DNA from: JBBSHS01 sp038232515
Lineage (GTDB): Bacteria; Actinomycetota; Acidimicrobiia; Acidimicrobiales; JAUJNH01
NCBI GenBank assembly: GCA_038232515.1
Contig: JBBSHS010000001.1
Location: 1 to 64,000, forward strand
Direction of reading: 5' to 3'
Length of the DNA stretch: 64,000 nucleotides
The translations under genes were made by a program, and so were the position numbers. Numbering within the stretch: position 1 is the stretch's first letter; every line of letters begins with the position of its first letter. Shown here in pieces: positions 17,202 through 25,479 of the stretch. The notes beneath the pieces are model-generated. The model did not search any database. It had not been told where the DNA came from and saw only the letters and a list, made by a program, of their open reading frames with translations.

Positions 17202-18802
17202 GACACTGGTGCCGTCGATGGGTCGGCGGTGGCCGGCGCCCCATTGCTCGGCTCGGGTTCGGCCGTGAGGTCCACAGGCTGGAGCGGTACCCCGGTGAAC
17301 TCGGGGTAGGCGAGCACGCCCATCTCAGGAAGGTCGAGACCGGCGATCTCGTCGGCTGGCTCGGAGCGGATCCCGCCCTTGGTCAATGCGTTCTGGATCT
17401 TGAAGAAGGCGAGGGCGATCGCGAACATCACGATGCCGATGACGGCCACGCCGATCGCCTGGGCCCCGAGTTGGCCGGCACCCGAGCCACCGTAGAACAG
17501 GCCCTGCACGCCGTGCTTGCTGGCGAAGGCGGCGGTGGTGCCGTTCCAACCGCTGCCGTACTGCCCGTCAGCGAACAGCCCCACCGACAGCATGCCCCAG
17601 AACCCACAGACGCCGTGGACGGAGATGGCCCCGACGGGGTCGTCGATGTGCAGCTTCTTGTCGATGAACCACACCGACTCGATGACGATGATCCCGGCGA
17701 CGATGCCGATGACCATCGCCGCCCAGGGCTGCACGAAGGCGCACGGGGCGGTGATGGCCACGAGGCCGGCCAGCATGCCGTTGGCCATCATGCCCGGGTC
17801 GGGCTTGTCGGCCCGCCGCATCACCCAGAACATGGCCGCCGTGGCCCCGAAGGCAGCGGCGATGGCGGTGTTGGTGGCGACGAGGGCGAAGCGGTTGTCG
17901 AACGCCGCGAAGGTCGAAGCGGCGTTGAACCCGAACCAGCCGAACAGGAGGATGAACGTGCCCAGCATGGCCATCGGGATGTGGTGGCCCGCCAACGTGT
18001 TGGAGGACCCGTCCTTGTTGTACTTGCCGAGCCGGGGCCCGAGGACGAGGGCACCGGCCAGACCGGCCACGCCGCCCATGGCGTGCACGACCCCGGAGCC
18101 GGCGAAGTCGACGTAGCCGAAGCCGAGATGCAGGGAGTTGCCGAGCTGGGAGAGCCAGCCGCCGCCCCAGGTCCACGCCCCGAACAGCGGGTAGTAGACG
18201 GCGCCGCAGAACAGGCCCCAGCCCACGAACGCCTTCCACTTCCAGCGCTCGGCCATGGCCCCGGTGGGGATGGTGGCGGTGGTGTCCATGAAGGCCACCA
18301 TGTAGAGGAAGAAGGCGGCCACCGACACGTCGTAGGCGTGGCCTTGGAGGAAGAAGCCGCCCTTCCACAGGAACACGGCGTGGCCGCTGCCGATGAGGGC
18401 GCCGCCGACGGCCTTGTTCATGCCGAAGTAGCCGACGTTGGGAGCGCCGCCCAGCATGCTCGGGTAGCTGAAGCCGCCGAACATGAAGGCGAAGCCGCAG
18501 ACGTAATAGGCGCAGAAGCCGAGTCCGAAGATGGCGAAGTTGGTGCTCACCACGTGCGCCGCGTGCTTGGCCCGGCAGAAGCCCGTCTCGACCAGCGCAA
18601 AGCCCGCCTGCATGAAGATGACCAGGACCGCACCGATCACGACCCAGAGGAGGTTCAGGCTGATCGCCTCAGCACTGATCGCTCCCTGCCCGCCAGGGCT
18701 GGCGGTGCCCTTGCCGGCCCACGCGGCCGTCGGCATGGCCACGACTGCCGCCGTTGTGAGTCCGACGGCGAACCCGGCGAAACGCCGGAAGGATCTTGAC
18801 AA
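17198..18802 (-). CDS. amtB: Ammonium transporter AmtB
   Basis: A 534-residue Amt/Rh channel. It has a cleavable-looking signal segment (residues 1-29), then eleven predicted membrane helices starting SLNLLWVVIGAVLVIFMQAGFALVE. The family signature DFAGSGVVHAMGGVAGL carries the first pore His, and ISVHGVCGFWGMLSVGLF the second. The C-terminus is long (from about 465) and acidic/proline-rich, as in actinobacterial Amts. Start is TTG at 18802 behind a strong AGGAGG. It lies 87 bases after the antiporter-GlnD-ACT gene on the same strand. No glnK or glnB is visible nearby, which is unusual. Confidence 0.95.
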   Translation of the reverse strand: MSRSFRRFAGFAVGLTTAAVVAMPTAAWAGKGTASPGGQGAISAEAISLNLLWVVIGAVLVIFMQAGFALVETGFCRAKHAAHVVSTNFAIFGLGFCAYYVCGFAFMFGGFSYPSMLGGAPNVGYFGMNKAVGGALIGSGHAVFLWKGGFFLQGHAYDVSVAAFFLYMVAFMDTTATIPTGAMAERWKWKAFVGWGLFCGAVYYPLFGAWTWGGGWLSQLGNSLHLGFGYVDFAGSGVVHAMGGVAGLAGALVLGPRLGKYNKDGSSNTLAGHHIPMAMLGTFILLFGWFGFNAASTFAAFDNRFALVATNTAIAAAFGATAAMFWVMRRADKPDPGMMANGMLAGLVAITAPCAFVQPWAAMVIGIVAGIIVIESVWFIDKKLHIDDPVGAISVHGVCGFWGMLSVGLFADGQYGSGWNGTTAAFASKHGVQGLFYGGSGAGQLGAQAIGVAVIGIVMFAIALAFFKIQNALTKGGIRSEPADEIAGLDLPEMGVLAYPEFTGVPLQPVDLTAEPEPSNGAPATADPSTAPVS

Positions 18803-18806
18803 CGTG

Positions 18807-18812
18807 CCTCCT
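18807..18812 (-). promoter_or_regulatory. Shine-Dalgarno AGGAGG deciding the amtB TTG start
   Basis: On the minus strand AGGAGG ends four bases before TTG 18802. It is the best ribosome-binding site seen in the locus and supports the rare TTG start, giving MSRSFRRFAGFAVGL, a normal signal-peptide N-terminus. Confidence 0.7.
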
Positions 18813-18889
18813 AGGGTCGGCGCCCGGGCGTGTGACCGGGCACTGTGGACCGTACGGAACGCTTGTTTCGGTGCTGTCGCCTTTGGGTT

Positions 18890-21604
18890 TCAGGCGCGTG
18901 TCGTTTGTGCGCGCCGGCTACGGCGCAGGCGGAGCCAGCCCAGGTGACCGCTTCGGTTGACTGGAGGAGCGCCGGCAAGGGCGGCCTCGACCCGGGCCTT
19001 GTCGGCATCGTCAAGCTTGGCATCCGCCCGGCCTGTCAGCTCGAAGTGGTCCCGGGCTTGGTCTCCCGTGGTGAAGGCCCGGAACGAATGGACCCGCACC
19101 CCCACGGACGCCAAGGCGCTGGCGATGTCGGCCAGAAGACCGGGGCGATTGGCGCCATGCACCTCGCACCGGGTCGTCCAGGGTGAGCCGTCGTCGTCCC
19201 AGCGCAGCTGCACCGCCGCCGGCCGAGGCGTCACCTCCGCCTGCTCGACGGCACGAGCAAGCCGCTCCGCGTCGAGCGGCTCGGCGGCGGTCACCGTGGC
19301 GGCGATGACGGTCACACCGTCAGGCCATGCCCCGGCGCCGGCAGCGGAGACGTCCGCGCCGCACGCCGTCAGCGCCGCCGCGACCCGGGCGAGCAGGTCG
19401 GGCCCGCGACCCACGACCTCCACCTGGACGCCGCCGCTGACCGTGGCCCTGGGCGGGTCCCCCCGCCGCAGATCGGCGGCCAGCTTGGCCTGACGGACGA
19501 GGGCGAGCGATTCCTGGGCCAGGACCCAGGCCCGGGGGAAGGTCTCGATGCGTAGGCGGGCGCCGTCGCGCCCTCGCTCACCGCTGGTCCCAAGGAGGCG
19601 GGCCGCCTCCCGGCGGCGCTGTTCCACGAGGTTCCGACTGGCCAGCGACGTGAGCTCGGGATCGGCCAGCGCAACCTGGATGCGACGGTGCAGCTCGCTC
19701 AGGCGCGCCTCCACCGGGGGGCTCATGCCGCCGGTGGCCATGCTCGACAGGTACAGCGCCCGCGCCCGCTCGGGCGACTCCAGGTGGGTGGCCAGGGTGA
19801 GCACGTATTCCTCCTTGAGCGCGTCTGGACGGCGGGCGGCGGCCCCCAGAAGCCCGTTCTCCCCGACGAGCAGAGCGACCTCCTCCTCCGCCGCCGCACC
19901 CAGGTCCAGCCTCTTCACCAGGGCCCGGGCCGTCGTGATCCGGGCGTCGGCGTCGTCACCGGCGTCGACCAGGAGGGCGGCCAGGAGCAGGCGCTCGGGA
20001 TGGGCCAGCTTGGCATGCTCGTCCCGAAGTGCAGGATCGGTCGTCTGGTCGTGCAACCGCTCGACGAGCGCCCACCGCAGCACGCCGGCCGGGTCGAGCT
20101 GGAAGGGGTCGGCCTGGCGGCGGGCCACAACCGCGGCGAGCTCCGGCAGGGCCCGCTCGAGCACGCCGACGGTCTGCAGGAGCCGCCACGACCGGGCCGT
20201 GCCCGTGGGCAGGAGGACCAGTAGCTCGGCGGTCGCCTGTGGGTCCCATCGCAGGGCCACATCCGGCCCGAGCCGGCCCAGCCACTCCAACAGTCGCTGC
20301 GAGGGACGGGCGTGACCGACCTCGCGAGCGGCCCGCAGGGCGACCAACAGGGCTCGGTGATCGGGGGGCTCGGCGGCGAGGTCGACGACGCCGCCCGAGG
20401 TGACGAGCCAGCCGCCGGCGGGCTCGGGGGACGATGGCGGAGGCTTCCGCCGGGAGCGCAGCCTCGTCAGCCGCCATTTCATCAGTGGTGGTGTCACCAG
20501 CGTCGTGGCCAGGACGACCAACAGCAGGGCCGCGTACAGGTCGGCGTTCAGCACCCCCTCGCGCAGGCCCAGTCCCGCAAAGATCAACCCGACCTCGCCC
20601 CGGGGGATCATGGCCAACCCGATCAGCGGCTTGTCGCCGGGTGCCCCGAGGGCGCCCACCGCAGCCACGATCTTGCCGGCGACGGCCACGACCAGCAGAC
20701 CGCCGGCGATGGCCAGCACCGACGGGCGCACCATGGCCCCGATGTCGGCGTCGATGCCGATCTGGAGGAAGAAAACGGGCACGAACAGATGACCGACGGG
20801 ACGGAGCTCCCCACGGATGCGGTCGGCCTGATCGCTGCGGCCCAGCGCCAGGCCGGCGACGAAGGCACCCACGATCGGCGCCAGCCGGGCCAGCTGAGCG
20901 AGCTCGGCACAGGCCAGCGTGAACGCCAGTGCCAGTGCCACCAACGTTCCCGGTGTCCGCGCCCACCGTTTGACCATTCCGAACAGCGCGGGAGCGATCC
21001 GGACCCCCACGAAGGTCGTGAACACCAGGAAGCCGATGGCCAGCCCCACGGTGGTGGCGATCGTGGCCGCGCTCACCGAGCCGGTGGTCACCAGGCGGAC
21101 GACGACGGTCAGGATCACCAGACCGAGGACGTCATCAGCCACGGCTGCGCCCAGGACCGTGCGGGCCTCGACCGTGGCCAGGGCCCGCAGATCCCCGAAG
21201 ACCCTGGCCGTTATACCGACGCTGGTGGCCGTGAGGGCTGCCCCGATGAACACCGCCGTCCTGCCGCCATGGCCGAGGGCGATGCTGACCGCCGTCCCGG
21301 ACGCGAACGGCACGACGACCCCGATGGTCGCCACCGAGAGCGACGCCCGGCCGACGGCGGCCAGTTCGCCCAGGTCCATCTCGAGGCCGACGTCGAGCAA
21401 CAGCAGGATGACCCCGATCTCGCCGAGTACCCGCAATACGTCGTCGTCCCGTCCGACGAGGCCCAGGGCGCTCGGCCCGATGACGATCCCTATGAGGATC
21501 TCCCCCAGCACGCCAGGTATGCCGATTCGTTCGGCCACCTCCGAAGCCAGCTTGGCCGCCACCAGGACGGCGAGGATGTCGAACAGGACGCGTTCGAGGC
21601 TCAT
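18890..21604 (-). CDS. CPA2 cation/proton antiporter fused to degenerate GlnD HD region and two ACT domains
   Basis: 904 residues in three parts. Residues 1-375 are a CPA2 (NapA/KefC-like) antiporter with about 12-13 helices; the ADDVLGL segment near 156-162 holds the Asp-Asp pair that binds cation and proton in NapA-like members. After a proline-rich linker (386-397), residues about 405-720 follow GlnD after its nucleotidyltransferase domain: LQTVGVLERALPELAAVV, RRQADPFQLDPAGVLRWAL, LLLAALLVDAGDDADAR. The metal-binding HD of HDIGKG is lost (VDAGDD). Residues about 726-790 and 811-880 are ACT-like domains (RPGLLADIASALASVGVRVHSF). In GlnD the ACT domains bind glutamine. Inference: a glutamine- or amino-acid-gated ion exchanger working with AmtB, located 87 bases upstream of amtB. 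Confidence 0.85.
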   Translation of the reverse strand: MSLERVLFDILAVLVAAKLASEVAERIGIPGVLGEILIGIVIGPSALGLVGRDDDVLRVLGEIGVILLLLDVGLEMDLGELAAVGRASLSVATIGVVVPFASGTAVSIALGHGGRTAVFIGAALTATSVGITARVFGDLRALATVEARTVLGAAVADDVLGLVILTVVVRLVTTGSVSAATIATTVGLAIGFLVFTTFVGVRIAPALFGMVKRWARTPGTLVALALAFTLACAELAQLARLAPIVGAFVAGLALGRSDQADRIRGELRPVGHLFVPVFFLQIGIDADIGAMVRPSVLAIAGGLLVVAVAGKIVAAVGALGAPGDKPLIGLAMIPRGEVGLIFAGLGLREGVLNADLYAALLLVVLATTLVTPPLMKWRLTRLRSRRKPPPSSPEPAGGWLVTSGGVVDLAAEPPDHRALLVALRAAREVGHARPSQRLLEWLGRLGPDVALRWDPQATAELLVLLPTGTARSWRLLQTVGVLERALPELAAVVARRQADPFQLDPAGVLRWALVERLHDQTTDPALRDEHAKLAHPERLLLAALLVDAGDDADARITTARALVKRLDLGAAAEEEVALLVGENGLLGAAARRPDALKEEYVLTLATHLESPERARALYLSSMATGGMSPPVEARLSELHRRIQVALADPELTSLASRNLVEQRRREAARLLGTSGERGRDGARLRIETFPRAWVLAQESLALVRQAKLAADLRRGDPPRATVSGGVQVEVVGRGPDLLARVAAALTACGADVSAAGAGAWPDGVTVIAATVTAAEPLDAERLARAVEQAEVTPRPAAVQLRWDDDGSPWTTRCEVHGANRPGLLADIASALASVGVRVHSFRAFTTGDQARDHFELTGRADAKLDDADKARVEAALAGAPPVNRSGHLGWLRLRRSRRAQTTRA

Positions 21605-21672
21605 GGCCGGGGCGGCGACGGCCGGCGCCCGGTCACGGTCCCACCGGGCGGTTCATCGTCGATCCTGTGGGT

Positions 21673-21957
21673 TCACAAGTCGAGCGCGGCGGGTTCGAGC
21701 ACCCAGCCCCGACGTCGTACGGTCCGGACGGCGTCGGTACCCAACACCGATCGGAGCCGGCCGATGACCGAGTCGACCCGCCGGGGTGACCGGTCGACCA
21801 GGCCGGCCCGGCGGCTCAGCTCCGTGCGGGACATGACACGCCCGTCGCCGCCGGCCAAGGCCAGCAGGACAGCGACGTCGGCGGCACTCAAGGGGAGGAC
21901 GCGGTCGTCGATCCCGACGATTCCCCGCTCGGCGTCCACCCAGAGCCCTCGCCCCAC
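21673..21957 (-). CDS. Stand-alone winged-helix protein (OmpR C-terminal type)
   Basis: 94 residues made up almost only of a Trans_reg_C winged helix: a beta-hairpin start (GLWVDAERGIVGIDDRVLPLS), helices with SAADVAVLLALAGG and MSRTELSRRAGL, the recognition-helix region RRVDSVIGRLRSVLG, and the wing VRTVRRRGWVLEP. No receiver domain. GTG start at 21957. It lies 68 bases upstream of the antiporter fusion on the same strand, so it may be its regulator; a second winged-helix gene sits at the other end of the locus. It could instead be a truncated response regulator. Confidence 0.65.
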   Translation of the reverse strand: MGRGLWVDAERGIVGIDDRVLPLSAADVAVLLALAGGDGRVMSRTELSRRAGLVDRSPRRVDSVIGRLRSVLGTDAVRTVRRRGWVLEPAALDL

Positions 21958-22045
21958 GCAGGCAAGTTAGGCACCCGTTGTTTCCGCCTGGTCGCCGTTC
22001 TGTGAACGCTCTGTTTCTCGCGGCGCACGACGACCTCCGAGGACG

Positions 22046-22198
22046 GCTTTGCCGACGGAGTCGCTGCGTGGTGGCGATGCCGTCAACCCGGGGCATGCGG
22101 ATGTCCATCAGCACGACGTCGGGGTGGGTGGGCGCCACGGCGGCGGGTACAGCGTCGCCATCGGTTGCAGTGCCGACCACTTCGATGCCGTCGGCGCG
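22046..22198 (-). pseudogene. Response-regulator receiver domain fragment
   Basis: About 50 residues of a NarL-type receiver: ADGIEVVGTATDGDA, THPDVVLMDIRMPRVDG (with the phospho-accepting Asp) and TTQRLRRQ. The first strand with the acidic pair and everything after helix 3 are missing, and there is no HTH. It is a remnant within a decayed stretch. Confidence 0.65.
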
Positions 22199-22329
22199 GG
22201 AAACAGGTACCTCCCAAAGTCGGTACAGCCCGGTCGATGGGCGACCGGTCAACCGACTGGCGAACGATGCCGGCCATGCCGGCCACGGTGGATCTTGTGT
22301 TCATCCCGCCACACACAAGGAGACATGCC

Positions 22330-22645
22330 ATGACCGACGCCCCCTCAGATCAAAGCCCGAATCGACACCAAACCGTCGTCCGCCGGGCGGTTTCAGTGCT
22401 CAGCGGGGGGCCGTCGCCCTCGTCGTGTGGACCATCGTCAGCCCATTGGGGGGAATCCACCTCGCCGTCCATTCGTCGTCCGGCGTCTCAGGCCCTACGG
22501 TGGGGCCGACCGACGTCGTGGTCGCCGCCCTTGTGGCGGGGTTGGCCGCCTGGGGCCTGGTCGAGATCCTCGAGCGCCTATCTCGACGGCCGTCGACAGC
22601 GTGGCGGCGCGCCGGGCTCGTTTCGGTGATGGTGTACCTACGCGT
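22330..22645 (+). pseudogene. Frameshifted DUF6069-like membrane protein
   Basis: ATG at 22330, behind AGGAG, opens MTDAPSDQSPNRHQTVVRR. The frame is lost after about 27 codons, and the likely continuation is in another frame: GAVALVVWTIVSPLGG, VGPTDVVVAALVAGLAAWGLVEILER. Two or three hydrophobic helices and this pattern resemble DUF6069 proteins. A single frameshift near 22405-22415 separates the halves, and the 3' end runs into another remnant. Confidence 0.5.
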
Positions 22646-22940
22646 GCGAGGTGGCCTTCGCCATAGCCGCCCGACGCGATACGGAGATTGATATCGTGCA
22701 CGTCGTCAGCGGTCCGCAGCACGCCCTGCGCATGGGCGGAGGCGACGCCCTCATGCACGCCGTGCAGATCGGCGAGGACATCGTGGCCAAGAGCGCCGCC
22801 CTCGGCCTGGCCTGGGCGTGACCGTCAACACTGACGTCCTAGTGGCCGACCACCCCGAGAGCGCCATCGTGGAACGGGCCGAACGCCGCGCTGATCTCGT
22901 CGTTCTGGCCAGTGGCCGCAAGCCGGTCACCCACCCGGCC
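22646..22940 (+). pseudogene. UspA-like universal stress protein remnant
   Basis: Two overlapping frames give ACEVAFAIAARRDTEIDIVHVV and, after a shift near 22808, GVTVNTDVLVADHPESAIVERA followed by ADLVVLASGRK. These match the C-terminal half of a UspA domain, including the LVVLASG nucleotide-loop region. The N-terminal half is missing and the 3' end collides with a minus-strand pseudogene. Confidence 0.5.
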
Positions 22941-23861
22941 CCGAGCACAGCCAGCCACAGGGCGAGAAGGCCGTACCCCGGGTAGTCGGTGTCCCGCCTC
23001 CCGTGGGCGGCCTCCAACGCCATCCCGACCGCAACCGGAAAGGCCAGCCCGACGGCTCCCGCCAGGAGGACGCCGGCTTCGTCACGGCGGGCCCAGGCGT
23101 ACGACGCGGCCATGGTGGCGAGCACGGTCCCGGCCAGGATCATGGCTGGCGCGCCGGGCAGCAGATCGGAGAATTGACGGAGCTTGTCGGCCGTGTGCAG
23201 CGGCGAGAGGCGGGTGGGGTCGGCCAACCAGAACGGTCCACTGATCACCGCCGCCACTGCGACGGCCAAGGCTGCCATGGCCATGGCCGGACGCCACCCT
23301 CGCCTCACCCACAGGTGGGTGACGAGCGGCAGGAGACCAACGCCACATTGGGGCGGGTGGCAAGAGCTACGCCCAGGACTGCGAACCCCCCGACCCAGAA
23401 GAGGTTCTGATAGGCGCTGCGGCCGGCGGCCACGAATGGAGCGGCCAGCGCCAGCGAGCCCGGGAGCGGGCTGACCGGGTTGCCGAGGTTTGTCCGGGCG
23501 GCGTACGGGTTGTGAAGGTGTGCCAGTCGGCGGACGGCCACGTCGAGGGCGTCATCGCGGTCACTGCCCCTGCCGATGCGTGGGTGTTGGCGTGCGGGTA
23601 GACCACCACCAGGACGACGCCCACGACCGCCACGGTGACGATCATCAGCCACCCGGCTGTCCTTTCCGACAGATGTCCTTCAACCCACGGCACCACCCAG
23701 CCGAGGCCGGCCACAACAGCCCCGCCGAGTAGGACAAGGTAAGGACCTACGGCGGCGCCCCCCATGAACTTCTCCACCGCAGCCACCGAAGGCAGCCCAA
23801 GCGCCATCCACAGGGCCCCGTAGAGTACGAGAGCGCTGCGCCACTCACTCCTCACCGTCAC
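22919..23861 (-). pseudogene. Frameshifted polytopic membrane glycosyltransferase-like gene
   Basis: Three successive frames on the minus strand read as one membrane protein. The first (GTG 23861 to about 23568) has SALVLYGALWMALGL and helices up to VVLVVVYPHANTHA; the second (23565-23338) has LAHLHNPYAARTNLGNP, SPLPGSLALAAPFVAAG and YQNLFWVGGF; the third (23335-22919) has WRPAMAMAALAVAVAAV and GLLALWLAVLGAG. The NPYA-SPLPG pattern is typical of GT87/ArnT-like mannosyltransferases. At least two frameshifts break it and the C-terminus is missing. Confidence 0.6.
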
Positions 23862-23883
23862 GCGGCGAGCGTGGTACCGGCCG

Positions 23884-24786
23884 TCACCGGCCCAGGAACA
23901 CGAATTGCGGGGCGTCGAGGGTGGTTGCGGAGCCGCTGATCGTAGCAATGGGTGCCGCATTTCCGGTCGCCCCGGCCGCAAACTTGAGCACCTGGTTGTG
24001 GGTATTGACGACAAAGATGTTCCCCGAGGAATCGATGCTGATCCCGAGGGGCCCGTCGAGGGTCGTGGCCGATCCGGCGATCACCACACCCGGCGTACCG
24101 TCTGGGAGCGAGTAACCGGTGATGCTGTTGTTGTCGTTCGAGACGTACAGCGTGGTGCCGTCGATGGCCAAGCCTTCAGGTCCGGCGAGCCCCGTGGAGA
24201 TGGTGAGGACAGGCGGGGCGTTGTCTGGTGCCGCATAGCTGGAATTTGCCGGCGGGGCGTACGCCGTCACCGTGTTGTTCAGGTTTGCGACGTAGATGTT
24301 CCCCGAGGAGTCCACGGCCAGGCCGAAGGGTGCGTCGAGCCCGGTGGCCGAGCCGGCGATGACGGCCACGGGGGCCATGTCGCTGGTCCCCTGGGGGAGG
24401 GGCAGGGCGAACACCGCCACCGATGGGGTACCTGGCGCCCCGGGCCCGAACGGACCATTGGCGACGTACAGCTTCGCACCGTGTATGGCCATGCCCTGCG
24501 GGTTCGTCAACCCCGAATCCGCTCCCGCCAGCCGGGCCAAAGGCGCAAGATCCTCCCCGTCCGCACCGGGGGGGAAGACGCTCAGCGACTTGATGACCGG
24601 CGAGGCCACGTAAAGGTATCCGTCTGCATCCTGCACGATGCCCGAAGCCGTTACCAACGTCGACTGAGTGGCCCCGCCCACCGCCCGGACAGGGGGTACG
24701 TCACCACTCGCCCCAGGTGCAAACTCGACCACTCTGGCCGGGACGACCTGTGTCCCGCTGCTTGATACCAGGATCTCGTCCGTCAC
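23884..24786 (-). CDS. NHL/SMP-30-like beta-propeller protein
   Basis: 300 residues made of about six repeats such as PFGLAVDSSGNIYVANLNNTV, PLGISIDSSGNIFVVNTHNQV and GMAIHGAKLYVANG, the blade pattern of NHL/SMP-30 propellers. Most blades end with GSATTLDAP or GSATGLDAP, so recent blade duplication is likely. No signal peptide or anchor is seen with start ATG/GTG at 24786, so secretion is unclear. Function unknown; such folds bind ligands or proteins. It is upstream of, and on the same strand as, the broken glycosyltransferase gene. Confidence 0.75.
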   Translation of the reverse strand: MTDEILVSSSGTQVVPARVVEFAPGASGDVPPVRAVGGATQSTLVTASGIVQDADGYLYVASPVIKSLSVFPPGADGEDLAPLARLAGADSGLTNPQGMAIHGAKLYVANGPFGPGAPGTPSVAVFALPLPQGTSDMAPVAVIAGSATGLDAPFGLAVDSSGNIYVANLNNTVTAYAPPANSSYAAPDNAPPVLTISTGLAGPEGLAIDGTTLYVSNDNNSITGYSLPDGTPGVVIAGSATTLDGPLGISIDSSGNIFVVNTHNQVLKFAAGATGNAAPIATISGSATTLDAPQFVFLGR

Positions 24787-24858
24787 CCTCGCGACCCTAA
24801 CCGTGGCCCGAGCGGCTCGCTCGAGCTCGACGCCAGCCGGTCAGCACCAAAGAGGACG

Positions 24859-25329
24859 TTGTCCCACATACCGCCCCAGCTGCTGTTCCCGGCACCCCGA
24901 AGGCCGGTCGGTCACGTCCTCCTCGGCTATGACGAGCAAGGCTGGTGCCCGATGCTGACCGACGACCGGTGCTCCATCTACGAGCACCGCCCACGGACGT
25001 GTCGCACCTACGACTGCCGGATCTTCCCGGCAGCGGGGCTCCAGCCCGACGACCAGGACGAGGGCAGGGGTTTGATCGGTCAACGGGCCCGGCGCTGGCG
25101 GTTCGAGTTCCCGACCGAGATGGACCAGGCCGAGCACGACGCGGTACGGGCTGCTGCGGGCTTCCTGCGGGTCCACGAGGATCTCCTCACTGCGGGCTTC
25201 CCTGGGACAAGCTCGACCCAACTCGCCGTACAAGCCGTCGCTGTCCATGGCGTGTTCCTCGGCCACGATGACGGGACAGGACGCACCACGGTCGTCACCC
25301 CGACGCCGACGACGTCCGAGTTGCCCTGA
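24859..25329 (+). CDS. YkgJ-type cysteine-cluster protein, possibly N-terminally truncated
   Basis: 156 residues with the distal half of the YkgJ/Fe-S-zinc cluster pattern: CPMLTDDRCSIYEHRPRTCRTYDCRIF. The proximal CxxCC motif expected upstream is not present in frame; an RPSCC word occurs only in another frame, so a frameshift or truncation is possible. TTG at 24859 is preceded by AGAGGA at a suitable distance. The C-terminal half has no recognised domain. Function unknown. Confidence 0.55.
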   Translation: MSHIPPQLLFPAPRRPVGHVLLGYDEQGWCPMLTDDRCSIYEHRPRTCRTYDCRIFPAAGLQPDDQDEGRGLIGQRARRWRFEFPTEMDQAEHDAVRAAAGFLRVHEDLLTAGFPGTSSTQLAVQAVAVHGVFLGHDDGTGRTTVVTPTPTTSELP

Positions 25330-25479
25330 CACGCCGAAGGCGGTCCGGTCCATCGACCGATGCCAGCGGGCCCGACGCCGGAGATCAGTGGTAACGAGCT
25401 CTCCACCCGCGGAGCGCTCCTTATACTGATCGATTTTGAATGCAACAGCGTGATCTAGAGGGCCCGACATCGGTCCGGA

